DNA from: Gammaproteobacteria bacterium
GTDB taxonomy: Bacteria > Pseudomonadota > Gammaproteobacteria > Pseudomonadales > Azotimanducaceae
Reading direction: 5' to 3'
Length of the DNA stretch: 43,129 bases
Assembly (NCBI GenBank): GCA_018647445.1
Contig: JABGTE010000227.1
Coordinates: 1-43,129 of the forward strand
The translations under genes were made by a program, and so were the position numbers. The notes under the pieces are model-generated. The model was given only the letters and a program-made list of their open reading frames with translations, had not been told where the DNA came from and did no database searches. Shown here piece by piece: positions 16,273 through 25,965 of this stretch (within the stretch, counting starts at the first letter, position 1; every line of letters begins with the position of its first letter).

Positions 16273-18420
16273 ATGCCCCATATTGACATGACCAAACCTG
16301 CCAGCGGGAGTCGACTCATCCAAGCTGCAGGACATTCGGTTTTAGTTGGACAGCCGCCGGAAGTGCTCAAAGGTTTGAAACTTTCTGGCTGTGAACATTT
16401 TGATGGCGTGCTGCTGATTGATACCCGAGAGCGCGACGGCTCGCTCATGAACCATGTCGAATTTTTGCTCTATCATTTCTTATTTAACCTTGGTGGATAC
16501 GCAAGAGGCGAGAAGCTCCTGCTCATTGGCGATATACAGGCGATAAAACAAGCCAAACGGCTTTTGAAAATCACTTTGCTTGGCCCTGATCCAGAGCAAT
16601 TTGAGCGGTGGGGTAGCGAACCGATCCTGGCAAAAGAGTGGCTTGGTATCGCTGAAGATGCCGCGTTACGCAGCCCAGACCAAACAATTTTAACGGTCGA
16701 TGACTTCTTCACGACGCATACCTTTGCTGACGATCAAGTCCAAATTGGTGATCTATTGATCGAGCACACCGGGTTTGATCAATATCGCTTTTCGGATGGT
16801 CGCGAGAGCCAAGATCTCGACCTCGGCCAAGACACCTTGATTCGGCCAAGCTATCCAACCCAAAAAGATTATCAATCTGCCGGCCTTTCAAAATTCTCAT
16901 TGGAAGTCTTGGGCGGCGCCTCCGGCTTTTCCCCAAACGAGCCTTGTACAGGCCTTGCCCTTTGTCACAATGGTGACTACCTCCTGATCGACGCCATTCC
17001 TTTTCTGGATGAGCATTTGTTGGCGCGGGGAATATCAAAGAATCAAATTTCTGCCTGTTTTTTAACCCACATCCATGACGATCACTGCGCCCTCTTCCCG
17101 CTAATGCAAGCCCATCGCGTTATCGATATCATCACAACGATTGAAATTTTTGAGATGGCGATTGAAAAACTTGCCTTAGGATTAGGCTGGCAGGACACCG
17201 TTATCCGAGAACACTTTCACCATATTCCAATTGATCCCGATCACGCCATTAATCACTTTGGCTTGATCATCAAAGCGCATCACACCGTTCATAGCATTCC
17301 GACCATTGGTGCGACCTTTACCGTTCGCGACGGTCAGCAGACAAACCAGATTTGCGTCGTGGGCGATAATCATGCGCTGAAAAAGGTCCAATCTTTACAC
17401 CAAGCCGGCATTGTCCGCTCAGAGACGCTCGAACCGTTACGAGCGCTGTATCAAACCCGGTTTAACCTACTGATTGCCGATGGCGGCGCAGGCGCGCTAC
17501 ATGGTGATCCTGCAGAGTTCACGACATCTCCCGCCGAGCGCATTGTCTTCGTGCATATTGATGAGCTACCGGCCGAATTTGCAGCAACATTTTCGGTCGC
17601 AAGTGCAGGCAAGCGCTACAACTTAATCGATGGCGATCTGTCGTTGTACGCGGCACTGATTCATCACTATTTAAAAATTTGGATTGGGGATGCCGGCCCA
17701 AATCGCTGGCTTCGAAGCTTGGTCACGAATGCCGCCATTAAAAATTATAATCAAGATGATGTTGTCCTTGTTCAGGGCCAAGAATCTAAAGGGTATGTAT
17801 ATCTCATCCTGACGGGCTACTGCTCGGTGGTGCACCACGACGGTCATGACATAAAGACCGTCGCCACACTGCAAGCGGGAGATTTATTGGGCGAAATGGC
17901 GGCGCTCACCGAGCTCGGCGCACGAAATGCCTCGATCGTAGCTTTAACGCCCGTGACGGTGTGTCGCTTCTCTGAAGATGCCTTTACCGCGTTATCGAAT
18001 GATCCTAAGCTCAGAGCGCAACTAAATAAGCGATGGCAGTTACGTCCCATCATCAAGAATCTCACCTTCTTCAAAACCTTAAACGCCACCGTCAAAGAGC
18101 AAATCAGCGCGATTTCTGAACTCGTTGAATACCCATCGGGAGCGAGTATCATTTTGGACAAAGATCATCTCTACTTCAAAGTTGACGGTGCGTTGAGTGG
18201 GGATAATCCTCTGATTGCCTCCAGCGAGACACTGGGCTGGCAGCCTTTTCGAGAAGCCATTTTAGGCGAGGCGATTGCCGAAACGTTGGTCAAGCTATTG
18301 GTCATTCGCCGAGATGATTTCGAAATGACAAGACGCGCGACACCTCAGCTCAACTATCAGTTACGCAAACTGACTGAACAACAATCGGCTGAACCCATTT
18401 CCTGGGCCCTTTCGATATAA
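16273..18420 (+). CDS. Metallo-beta-lactamase-fold hydrolase fused to a cyclic-nucleotide-binding domain
   Basis: A 715-residue three-part protein. Residues 1 to about 190 form a domain I do not recognise. Residues about 208-430 are an MBL fold with the metal motif THIHDDH (H266, H268, D270, H271) and likely further ligands around H340, D365 and H428. Residues about 480-590 are a CNB domain with phosphate-cassette-like GEMAAL (540-545) and R551 in ARNASIVA. A second, degenerate CNB-like stretch may fill 590-715. No signal peptide, so cytoplasmic. The fusion suggests hydrolase activity gated by cAMP, cGMP or another nucleotide. The reaction is unknown. It stands alone between divergent and convergent neighbours. 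Confidence 0.82.
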   Translation: MPHIDMTKPASGSRLIQAAGHSVLVGQPPEVLKGLKLSGCEHFDGVLLIDTRERDGSLMNHVEFLLYHFLFNLGGYARGEKLLLIGDIQAIKQAKRLLKITLLGPDPEQFERWGSEPILAKEWLGIAEDAALRSPDQTILTVDDFFTTHTFADDQVQIGDLLIEHTGFDQYRFSDGRESQDLDLGQDTLIRPSYPTQKDYQSAGLSKFSLEVLGGASGFSPNEPCTGLALCHNGDYLLIDAIPFLDEHLLARGISKNQISACFLTHIHDDHCALFPLMQAHRVIDIITTIEIFEMAIEKLALGLGWQDTVIREHFHHIPIDPDHAINHFGLIIKAHHTVHSIPTIGATFTVRDGQQTNQICVVGDNHALKKVQSLHQAGIVRSETLEPLRALYQTRFNLLIADGGAGALHGDPAEFTTSPAERIVFVHIDELPAEFAATFSVASAGKRYNLIDGDLSLYAALIHHYLKIWIGDAGPNRWLRSLVTNAAIKNYNQDDVVLVQGQESKGYVYLILTGYCSVVHHDGHDIKTVATLQAGDLLGEMAALTELGARNASIVALTPVTVCRFSEDAFTALSNDPKLRAQLNKRWQLRPIIKNLTFFKTLNATVKEQISAISELVEYPSGASIILDKDHLYFKVDGALSGDNPLIASSETLGWQPFREAILGEAIAETLVKLLVIRRDDFEMTRRATPQLNYQLRKLTEQQSAEPISWALSI

Positions 18421-18470
18421 GCCCCCCAAAGAACTAACACCATGAAGGTGACCGCGGTGTCTGACTAAAC

Positions 18471-20066
18471 TTAAGTGTTGTCCAAAAAATGTTGATCCGC
18501 CGCCAAGCGACTTCGGATTTGATCAAGTTGGCGCAACCGTTCAGCCTCGTCCCATCCCAGCATCTCCGCCATTAACTCGCTGATTCTCTCAACCCCACGC
18601 ACACTCAAATCAGGCTCGTAGAGCGGCGTTCGCAACCGGCGGTACACAACGTCCTCCATAGTTTGAGCATATTCTTGCGTGACCGCCCAATAGACCTGAC
18701 CCAATATCATTTTTGCGCCCGGGGCGATCAATTCGCGACCACTGGCAAGTACCGCCTGCGCTTCGTCGCCATAACGACGAACCAAGCGTTTCAAAATTTG
18801 GGCATCGACATTTTCAGAATCGAGCAGCGACGTGAGTAAGCCCTCAGGCGGTTGAGGCTGACTGGCGCCCGGAAACCATTTCAAGGCGGAAGGGATCCGA
18901 TCCCGAAAGACTGGGTGCTGCTGAACCACCTGTTGGACAACCAACTCGGCCATTTTTAAGTAACCAGTTAATTTACCACCAGCAATCGTAATCAAGCCCT
19001 TTCGGCTCACCCACACTTCATCTTTACGTGAAATCTCTGTCGTTGCCTTACCCGATTGCGCAATTAACGGGCGAAGACCCGCCCAACTGCTGAGGACCTG
19101 AGGCGGCTGCAGGCCTAATTTAAAGTGAGCATTCACAACGCCAAGTAAATACTGCACTTCATGATCAAGAACCGGCGGCCAGGTCAAATCCGATCCCTCA
19201 TAGATCGAATCAGTTGTCCCGACATAAACGATCTCATCGGCTGGAATCGCGAAAACAGGCCGTCCGTCATCCGCAACCAAAAGGCAGCATTGATTGATCC
19301 TTAGATCTGATCGCGCAAGGACAACATGCACGCCCTTGCTGAGGATCAAGGACTTCAGCGCAGGTTCATCCATTGCTAAAACCTTTGGCACCCAAGGGCC
19401 CGCCGCATTCACAACACAGGCAGCTTTGACCGCAATCGGATTTTTTGAACCTCGATGACGGATCGTCACGCCGGCCACACGGCCATCTTCTTCGAGCAAA
19501 CTCTCTACCGGGGTATAGTTCAATGCAACCCCGTCCAGCGCGCAGCCTGCCCGAACATTTGCTAGGACCAGTCGGGCATCATCGGTTAGGTATTCTCGAT
19601 ACAGAATCCCATACGGATATCGCTTGCGGTCCAAGGAAGGCTCTATCGCTGCAAGCGCTTTACCCCAAATCAGGCGGTGTCGGTCTTCCCGCCGAACCTG
19701 TCCCAGAAATTCGTAGAGACGAACCCCAATCAAATATTTTAAACAAGTGAACCAATTCGGGGCGACCAGTAGCAAATCGATGGGCTCAGCAAGATGGGGC
19801 GCAAGCTTTAGCACGCGCAAACGCTCACGAGCCCCCTCTCGAACCAAAGCCCATTCACCATTTTGAAGATATCGGATTCCGCCATGGATAAGCTTTGTCG
19901 ATCGACTCGAGGTCCCGCTGGCGAAATCCTTGGCTTCAACCAATAACGCTTTTAACCCTTGAAGTCCTGCTTGCCGAAAAACACCCGCACCGGTAATACC
20001 GCCGCCAATGATAATGACATCAAACGCTGTCTCGCCGAGGGTTTCGACGCTGGATGAATCCTGCAT
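18471..20066 (-). CDS. glpD: FAD-dependent glycerol-3-phosphate dehydrogenase
   Basis: The enzyme oxidises glycerol-3-phosphate to dihydroxyacetone phosphate and passes electrons to quinone at the inner membrane. The 531 residues start with the FAD dinucleotide loop IIIGGGITGAG (about 16-26) and contain the family signatures FASGTSSRSTKLIHGGIRYL and, later, VNAAGPWV and ITIAGGKLTGYLKMAE, followed by the C-terminal DAO_C domain. Length is slightly above the 500 residues of the E. coli enzyme. No glpF/glpK or regulator gene adjoins it. It is divergent from a GNAT gene, 34 bases away. Confidence 0.93.
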   Translation of the reverse strand: MQDSSSVETLGETAFDVIIIGGGITGAGVFRQAGLQGLKALLVEAKDFASGTSSRSTKLIHGGIRYLQNGEWALVREGARERLRVLKLAPHLAEPIDLLLVAPNWFTCLKYLIGVRLYEFLGQVRREDRHRLIWGKALAAIEPSLDRKRYPYGILYREYLTDDARLVLANVRAGCALDGVALNYTPVESLLEEDGRVAGVTIRHRGSKNPIAVKAACVVNAAGPWVPKVLAMDEPALKSLILSKGVHVVLARSDLRINQCCLLVADDGRPVFAIPADEIVYVGTTDSIYEGSDLTWPPVLDHEVQYLLGVVNAHFKLGLQPPQVLSSWAGLRPLIAQSGKATTEISRKDEVWVSRKGLITIAGGKLTGYLKMAELVVQQVVQQHPVFRDRIPSALKWFPGASQPQPPEGLLTSLLDSENVDAQILKRLVRRYGDEAQAVLASGRELIAPGAKMILGQVYWAVTQEYAQTMEDVVYRRLRTPLYEPDLSVRGVERISELMAEMLGWDEAERLRQLDQIRSRLAADQHFLDNT

Positions 20067-20100
20067 GGTACTAAACCTATTCCTTGGCTATTCTAAAGTG

Positions 20101-20604
20101 ATGACCACGACTATTGAATTTGCAGACCTACCGCAGTTATCTCAGATCAGTGACCTTGCGCACGCGATCTGGCGAGATTATTACCTTGGGATTATTTCCG
20201 GACCACAAATCGAATTCATGCTGATGACAGATTATAGCCTTGATCAATTAGAAAAAGATCGAGCAGCCGGTACAAACTTCCTAATCCTCAAAGAAAACAC
20301 CCAACTCATCGGATTTGCGGCCTTTCGCACCTTGAATTCGTCCGCAGTAAAACTCGACAAGCTCTACCTTGCGCGCCAACACCATGGCAAAGGGTTCGGG
20401 CAGCGTTTACTGCTGCACATAGAACAGTTGGCAACAGGATGCGGAGCAACCACCGCCTTTCTAAACGTCAACAAACACAATGTCCGCGCCATTACCGCCT
20501 ATCGTCGCGCGGGCTACAGCCATCATCGATCGATCCTTGCGCCGATCGGCCATGGTTTTTTTGTCGACGATTACGTGCTCCAAAAACAGCTTACATCGAC
20601 TTAA
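20101..20604 (+). CDS. GNAT-family N-acetyltransferase
   Basis: A 167-residue acetyltransferase. The acetyl-CoA-binding motif is LARQHHGKGFGQRLLLHIE (family pattern Q/RxxGxG/A), preceded by VKLDKLYL and followed by FLNVNKHNVRAITAYRRAGY, the motif B/C region of the GNAT fold. Substrate unknown. I start it at ATG 20101, which fits the family, instead of an upstream in-frame codon that would add 31 residues antisense to glpD. Next gene on the strand is the short-chain dehydrogenase 69 bases downstream. Confidence 0.85.
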   Translation: MTTTIEFADLPQLSQISDLAHAIWRDYYLGIISGPQIEFMLMTDYSLDQLEKDRAAGTNFLILKENTQLIGFAAFRTLNSSAVKLDKLYLARQHHGKGFGQRLLLHIEQLATGCGATTAFLNVNKHNVRAITAYRRAGYSHHRSILAPIGHGFFVDDYVLQKQLTST

Positions 20605-20673
20605 ATCTACTCGGCCAAGCGGGCCAAAGCGCTGAATCGACTTTAACCTTTCAACAAAATTAGGAGACCAACA

Positions 20674-21561
20674 ATGGATGACTTTAAGGATAAAGTGGTT
20701 GTCGTGACGGGCGCGGGCGGAGGGTTGGGTCGCGCGCACGCCCTTGAATTTGCACGACGGGGTGCACGCCTGGTCATCAATGATCTCGGCGGCACCGCAG
20801 ACGGCGCGGGACAAAGTGACATGGCCGATCAGGTGGTGGCAGAAATAAAAGCCTTGGGCGGGGTCGCGATTGCCAACAAAGCCTCCGTTGCCGATCGTGC
20901 TGGCGCCCAAAGCATCATCGATGATGCCGTATCCGAATATGGCACGCTCGATATTTTGATCAACAACGCCGGAATTCTACGCGATAAGTCTTTCAAGAAC
21001 ATGTCGTTAGATGACTGGGATATCGTCATTAATGTTCACCTAAACGGTACCGCGTACGTAACCCATGCCGCTTGGCCGATCCTGTATGAGAAAAACTATG
21101 GCCGGATCGTGCTCACCAGTTCGACATCGGGTATTTTTGGCAACTTCGGTCAAGGTAATTATGGTGCTGCGAAAATGGGCATGGTCGGATTGATGAATGT
21201 CTTGGCGCTCGAGGGCGCGTCCCACAACATCCGAATCAATACACTAGCCCCAGCGGCCGCGACTCGGCTCACCAACACCATACCCGGTAGAGACGAAAAT
21301 ATAGACCAGCCTGATCCAGAAAGAGCACCCCACCTCGTCACACCGGCTGTTTTATACATGTGTCGCGAGGACGCGCCAACCGGCAAAATTTTTCAAGCCG
21401 GCAATGGTCGGTTCAGCATGGCCGCGCTATACAGTAATGCCGGGGTGAACCAAGGTGCCGACGCTGACTTTGAATCCTTTTTAGAGGCTGAGGCCCAAAT
21501 ACTTGATTTAAGCAACGCTCAGGAGGGCTGGTGGCGCAGGCGTGGGAAAAGCCCAAACTAA
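20674..21561 (+). CDS. Short-chain dehydrogenase, MFE-2-like (3R)-hydroxyacyl-CoA dehydrogenase family
   Basis: A 295-residue SDR with the cofactor loop TGAGGGLG at residues 12-19, NNAG near 97, the catalytic serine segment TSSTSGIFG and the YGAAK pair (Tyr/Lys). The stretch NDLGGTADGAG after the second strand, and the spacing of motifs, resemble the N-terminal dehydrogenase domain of the peroxisomal multifunctional enzyme MFE-2 (HSD17B4) and its bacterial homologues, so an acyl-CoA intermediate is a likely substrate. AGGAG lies nine bases before the ATG. Downstream is the convergent ModF-like ATPase. Confidence 0.88.
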   Translation: MDDFKDKVVVVTGAGGGLGRAHALEFARRGARLVINDLGGTADGAGQSDMADQVVAEIKALGGVAIANKASVADRAGAQSIIDDAVSEYGTLDILINNAGILRDKSFKNMSLDDWDIVINVHLNGTAYVTHAAWPILYEKNYGRIVLTSSTSGIFGNFGQGNYGAAKMGMVGLMNVLALEGASHNIRINTLAPAAATRLTNTIPGRDENIDQPDPERAPHLVTPAVLYMCREDAPTGKIFQAGNGRFSMAALYSNAGVNQGADADFESFLEAEAQILDLSNAQEGWWRRRGKSPN

Positions 21562-21628
21562 GCATTTTGAAGCTCTCAGATTGCGCTCTCCGATTGCATC
21601 GAAGGGCCTGGGTGCAACATCAAAAGCA

Positions 21629-23035
21629 TTAGAGGTGCAGGGTGTGCTCAATACTGGGCAATTGGTCTCGATGATCATGGCTGACATACAGGACGGTCGT
21701 TTGATTGCCCTGAATCAATTTTTCGATAAGGGCCAGCACTAGCCCTCGGTTAAAGACATCGAGCCCCAAGCAAGGTTCGTCGAGTATCAGCAGTGCGGGT
21801 TGCTTGACCAACGCCCGCGCGATCAGAAGTAAGCGTTGATTGCCAAAACTTTGCTGGCCGAAAGGTTGCTGCCGCGCCTCGGTTAAACCCATCAAGGCAA
21901 GCCAGGCGTCCGCAGCCGACTTTTGCGGTTTAGTTGGCCGCTGGTAAACGCCTACACTATCAAAAAAACCGGAGATAATGACACTCTCCACGGTGCCGCT
22001 GACGCGATAGGCTAAGTGCAAGGCAGAGGACACATAACCAATGTATTGCTTGATCTGCCAAATGCTCTCACCACTGCCTCGCTTGAAGCCAAAAACGGTC
22101 AAATCATTGGTATAGCAATGGAGACTGTCACCCGTGATCAGCCTGAGCAAGGTAGTTTTACCGGAACCATTAGCACCAGACACTTGCCAGTGAACACCCG
22201 GGTCAATCCGCCAATTGAGCCCCTGAAAAAGTTTTCGATCCTCAAAGCGGACACAGACATTACGCATCTCAACCAGTGCCTGCTCAGCGGAAAGCGCTGG
22301 CGCAGAGCTGGGCAAGGGGGCCGGCAAGGCCTGCGCATCATTGGACAAAACAACCATTTGATGAAGCCAAGACCTTGCAGCCGCCGGGTCCATAGGGCCC
22401 TGATAATCCATACGAGAATCTGATAGGTACGCAACATGATCAACCCAATCAGGTAATGCCGCCCAATCATTTAGCACCAATAGTACTGTTTTGCTGCCGA
22501 CAAAATCAGCCAAGCAACCTAGCGCCAACGCTCGACTAACAGCATCTAGTCCGGCCAAGGGCTCATCTAAAATAAGCATCGGGCGCTCGGACGCTAAGGC
22601 TCGGACAAAAAGTATTTTTTTAGTTTCACCCGTTGAGAGCTGACGAAACCGCTGGCTTAATAAAGGCTGGAGTTGGAAGCGGCTGATGAGTTCGGTCAAA
22701 ACCTCGTCAACCGGATTGAGTTCACGGAGTAGATCGGCAACAGACGTGCCCTCTAATTTATCATCCGCACCATCATGTTGAGCCCGCTCTCGGTCTATGA
22801 GCGCGAGGTGTGCCGCGGCTGAAACCACAACCGCATCTTGGGGAACCCCGAAAGATTCGCCTGACAGTGCTCGACCACCTCTTTCGATGAGCCCCAGTAA
22901 GACTGACTTTCCTGAACCATTGCGACCGGCTAAAAACCATTTCTGGCCACTTTCAATTTGCCAGCTAATTGGCCCGAAGGTACCCGTTTCAGAAATGGTA
23001 AAGGTCGCTTGATCGAGCATCACAAGCTGGCTCAT
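21629..23035 (-). CDS. modF: ModF-like protein with two ABC ATPase domains
   Basis: A 468-residue soluble protein with two tandem ATP-binding cassettes. The N-terminal one has Walker A GRNGSGKS, signature LSTGETKKILFVRAL and Walker B LILDEPLAGLD; the C-terminal one has GANGSGKT, a looser signature SFGNQRLLLIARAL and LLILDEPCLGLD. This matches ModF (PhrA) of E. coli (490 residues), an accessory factor tied to molybdenum metabolism whose exact role is unclear. No membrane domain is encoded nearby. Molybdenum relevance fits the molybdenum-dependent formate dehydrogenase at the right end of the window, 19 kb away. Upstream gene ilvC is 42 bases away on the same strand. Confidence 0.82.
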   Translation of the reverse strand: MSQLVMLDQATFTISETGTFGPISWQIESGQKWFLAGRNGSGKSVLLGLIERGGRALSGESFGVPQDAVVVSAAAHLALIDRERAQHDGADDKLEGTSVADLLRELNPVDEVLTELISRFQLQPLLSQRFRQLSTGETKKILFVRALASERPMLILDEPLAGLDAVSRALALGCLADFVGSKTVLLVLNDWAALPDWVDHVAYLSDSRMDYQGPMDPAAARSWLHQMVVLSNDAQALPAPLPSSAPALSAEQALVEMRNVCVRFEDRKLFQGLNWRIDPGVHWQVSGANGSGKTTLLRLITGDSLHCYTNDLTVFGFKRGSGESIWQIKQYIGYVSSALHLAYRVSGTVESVIISGFFDSVGVYQRPTKPQKSAADAWLALMGLTEARQQPFGQQSFGNQRLLLIARALVKQPALLILDEPCLGLDVFNRGLVLALIEKLIQGNQTTVLYVSHDHRDQLPSIEHTLHL

Positions 23036-23077
23036 GCAGGCCTCGTCCAGCTGGAGAAATCAGTCAAAATTGACCCT

Positions 23078-24550
23078 TTAAACGATGGCTTTCATCGCCG
23101 TCATATAGCCCCGAAGCGTTTGACCGATGGCCTCCACGGGATGACTCCGGATCTCTTGGTTCACCGCAATCAACACCTGGTTATCCACGCCCACGTCGTT
23201 CAAACCTAAGCCCCGGCCAATCACATCGGTATCGAGGTCCGTCATGAAATCAGCGAGCAATGGCAAACAAGCATGGTTGTATAAATAACAACCGTATTCG
23301 GCGGTATCCGAAATAGTGCTGTTCATTTCGAAAAGTTTTTTACGCGCAATGGTATTGGCGATTAACGGCACCTCATGCAGGCTTTCGTAATAAGCCGATT
23401 CTGCTTTAATGCCGGCAGCGGTCATCGTCTCGAAAGCGAGTTCAACCCCCGCCTTAACCATAGCAACCATCAAAATGCCTTGATCAAAATAGGTTTGCTC
23501 AAGAAAATCTACATCGGTGACCGCCGTTGTTTCAAACGCGCTCTGGCTGGTTTCGTGACGCCAACCTAACAGTTTTGCATCGTCATCCTGCCAATCCCTC
23601 ATCATGCCGCCGCTAAAATCGCCGGTCATGATGTCATCCATATGTTTTTCGTACAGAGGACGCATGATCTGCTTCATCTCGTCCGAAAGATCGAACGCGC
23701 GCAGTTTGGCAGGATTGGACAGCCGGTCCATCATGTTGGTGATACCACCATGCTTGAGGGCTTCGGTAATGGTCTCCCAGCCATACTGAACCAACTTCGA
23801 GGCATACGCGGGCTCAATGCCTTTATCGACCATCTTGTCAAAGCAAAGCAGAGAACCGGTTTGCAGCATGCCACAAAGAATCGTCTGCTCACCCATAAGA
23901 TCGGACTTCACTTCAGCAACGAAGGAGCTCATCAAGACCCCCGCACGATGACCGCCAGTGCCAGCAGCATAAGCCTTGGCAATGGCCAGGCCTTCCCCGC
24001 GAGGATCATTGTCAGCATGCACCGCGATTAAGGTGGGCACGCCAAAACCGCGCTTGTATTCTTCTCGAACCTCGGTGCCAGGACATTTCGGCGCCACCAT
24101 AACAACCGTTAGATCAGACCGTATCTTCTGGCCTTCTTCAACAATATTAAAGCCGTGGGAATAAGCTAAACAGGCATTGGCTTTCATCAAAGGCTCAACA
24201 TCCGCCACCACGGAACTGTGTTGCTTGTCCGGCGTCAAATTCAACACCAAATCCGCCGTCGGGATCATTTCCTGGTAGTTACCAACTCGAAAACCGTTAC
24301 CTTCTGCATTCAAGAAAGACTGGCGCTTTTCGTCAATCGCCGATTGCCGCAAGGTATACGACACATCAAGGCCGCTATCGCGGAGGTTTAGGCCTTGATT
24401 CAAGCCTTGAGAGCCACAACCGATCACCACGATCTTTTTGCCACGCAAATGATCGACGCCGCCTTCAAACTCGGACCCGTTCATGAACTCACACTGACCC
24501 AATTGCGCCAATTGCGCTCGCAAAGACAGAGAATTGAAATAATTGGCCAC
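23078..24550 (-). CDS. ilvC: Ketol-acid reductoisomerase, class II
   Basis: IlvC converts acetolactate or acetohydroxybutyrate to dihydroxy acids in valine, isoleucine and leucine synthesis using NADPH and Mg2+. At 490 residues this is the long, duplicated-domain class II form as in E. coli, to which the N-terminus ([20 protein letters not shown]) is nearly identical. The cofactor loop is [15 protein letters not shown], and [21 protein letters not shown], shown as [14 protein letters not shown], is conserved. The start codon is GTG, with AAGGGG seven bases upstream. Upstream lies a region of nested inverted repeats (24606-24702). No ilvBN or ilvD gene adjoins it. Confidence 0.95.
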   Translation of the reverse strand: MANYFNSLSLRAQLAQLGQCEFMNGSEFEGGVDHLRGKKIVVIGCGSQGLNQGLNLRDSGLDVSYTLRQSAIDEKRQSFLNAEGNGFRVGNYQEMIPTADLVLNLTPDKQHSSVVADVEPLMKANACLAYSHGFNIVEEGQKIRSDLTVVMVAPKCPGTEVREEYKRGFGVPTLIAVHADNDPRGEGLAIAKAYAAGTGGHRAGVLMSSFVAEVKSDLMGEQTILCGMLQTGSLLCFDKMVDKGIEPAYASKLVQYGWETITEALKHGGITNMMDRLSNPAKLRAFDLSDEMKQIMRPLYEKHMDDIMTGDFSGGMMRDWQDDDAKLLGWRHETSQSAFETTAVTDVDFLEQTYFDQGILMVAMVKAGVELAFETMTAAGIKAESAYYESLHEVPLIANTIARKKLFEMNSTISDTAEYGCYLYNHACLPLLADFMTDLDTDVIGRGLGLNDVGVDNQVLIAVNQEIRSHPVEAIGQTLRGYMTAMKAIV

Positions 24551-24605
24551 GTCGCGCCCCTTGAAAAAAGCCTAACTCTAAGGGAAAACGGTCTTAAAAT
24601 AAATT

Positions 24606-24702
24606 ACTTCATCGACTTTGTTCAACCGTTATGCGGTTCCTATGAAGTAGGACCCGCCCTCAAAACGCGCTCGCTGCGACTTTTTTAGTCGAATGGGCGG
24701 GT
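24606..24702 (-). promoter_or_regulatory. Nested inverted repeats upstream of ilvC (candidate leader or operator region)
   Basis: Two structured units occupy this stretch. ACTTCAT (24606-24612) pairs with ATGAAGT (24642-24648) and encloses AACCG/CGGTT (24624-24638). ACCCGCCC (24652-24659) pairs with GGGCGGGT (24695-24702) and encloses CGACT/AGTCG (24677-24691) around a T5 loop. They lie 56-152 bases upstream of the ilvC start. No leader peptide rich in branched-chain codons is present, so ordinary ribosome-stalling attenuation is not supported. Confidence 0.5.
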
Positions 24703-24788
24703 TAAGCGGGCGTGATCATTACAACTGACGTCCTGATCACCACCAAATAAGGGCAATCCGAAACACCGCCCAATGCACGCACTTGCAC

Positions 24789-25631
24789 TCATTGATGCGC
24801 CTGCAGCGCCTCGCCCTCAATGGTAATTCTATGCATCCTCCGAGCCTGCCCTGGATAGTCATTCTGGGCAAAATGCCACGTGGCCCGATTATCCCAAAAC
24901 GCAATGGTCCCGGTTCGCCAATCCACCACTTCGACCTGGTCTTCGACCACCGCCGATTGATAAAGGTAGTTTAGTAAGGGCGCAGACTCTTCTTGGGTCC
25001 AGCCCTCAAACCGGATTGTAAAGCCCGGGTTGACATACAAAACGGGGCGCCCGCTCAAAGGATGCCGGACCACAACAGGATGAATGGGGTCGGGCAAGGC
25101 ATCGGCCAGATCTGGCCGACTCATCCTTTTCTGGCTAATATTTGTTTGCATGTACTCCGACTTGTTGCCAAAAACATGCTTGGCAGAATGCACTGCGTTC
25201 AAGGTCAGCAAGAGCGTTTTCAGGCCATCCGACAGCTGGTCGAAGGCGCGGTACATGCTCGCGAACCAAGTATCCCCGCCGGTTTCCGGCAACGTCCGCG
25301 CAACCAATATCGAGCCAAGGGCTGGAACCTGGTCATAGGAATGATCGGTATGCCAGTCACCACCAATATTCTGAATTTGATCCGGGGCTTTATCAACCAA
25401 AGCGATTTGTGGGTGATCGGCATGGGCTTTAAAAAATCGATTGGTATTAATCTGACCCCAACGCTCGGCGAGGTCGACATGGTCGGTCTCTACCAAATCT
25501 TGATCTCTAAAGATCAAAAGTCCATGTTGCGCAAAGGCGGCTTTGAGTTGCGCATCCTGCGCATCGGTTAGGCCTTTTACGTCCACCTCGGTAACTTCAG
25601 CACCGACCGCGCTCAACGGTGTAATCTTCAC
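24789..25631 (-). CDS. TauD/TfdA-family Fe(II)/2-oxoglutarate-dependent dioxygenase
   Basis: A 280-residue member of the taurine/2,4-D dioxygenase family. The metal triad shows as HTD (H94 and D96 in GGDWHTDHSYDQ) and a distal histidine in WDNRATWHFAQNDY, with the 2-oxoglutarate-binding arginine near RRMHRITIEG. Substrate is not deducible; taurine, sulfonates and carnitine-like compounds are known for the family. I choose GTG 25631 because AGGAG lies eight bases upstream and the family N-terminus begins with KITPLSAVGAEV; an upstream ATG (25745) would add 38 residues with no family resemblance. It is preceded by a 334-base gap. Confidence 0.85.
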   Translation of the reverse strand: MKITPLSAVGAEVTEVDVKGLTDAQDAQLKAAFAQHGLLIFRDQDLVETDHVDLAERWGQINTNRFFKAHADHPQIALVDKAPDQIQNIGGDWHTDHSYDQVPALGSILVARTLPETGGDTWFASMYRAFDQLSDGLKTLLLTLNAVHSAKHVFGNKSEYMQTNISQKRMSRPDLADALPDPIHPVVVRHPLSGRPVLYVNPGFTIRFEGWTQEESAPLLNYLYQSAVVEDQVEVVDWRTGTIAFWDNRATWHFAQNDYPGQARRMHRITIEGEALQAHQ

Positions 25632-25965
25632 AAACTTAGCTCCTATTTGAATTTGACATTTTTTGCCAATCAACGATGGCGCCTCATACTGCCTAGCCTC
25701 GAAACCGGGATCAAACTTTCCCCTAGCATTGAAGGGATAACTCAAAAATCTGTGCCGAAAACCCGCACCTCACAACGATCAAGCCATGAACGCTTACGCG
25801 CTGGCAACGCTGTCCTTTCACTGACTCAAGCGCCCTTCCGCGGCCGTGACTTCAAGCCCAAAACGGATTTGACGGGACGGACGTTGGTCTGCGTCCAAAG
25901 CCCATATTATCGCTCAGTCCCAGGTGAGTGCTAACAAACTATTTGACGCTATCTCAATCAGTGCG
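25632..25965. other. 334-base intergenic region between the TauD-like and Bax-like genes
   Basis: No gene is supported. Open frames here run antisense or lack ribosome sites. Apart from the ribosome site at its left end I see a weak GGACG/CGTCC repeat around 25879-25896 and no recognised promoter or terminator. Confidence 0.5.
25640..25644 (-). promoter_or_regulatory. Shine-Dalgarno site deciding the GTG start of the TauD-like gene
   Basis: AGGAG on the minus strand is eight bases before the GTG at 25631. Confidence 0.6.

Noticed and set aside
21542-21742. Plus-strand frame overlapping the ends of the SDR and ModF-like genes
   Set aside because: Extends into the coding region of both neighbours and has no motif.
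24551-24720. Branched-chain leader peptide or attenuator peptide upstream of ilvC
   Set aside because: The only short frames there are MITPA-like or two codons long, with no run of Ile, Val or Leu codons.
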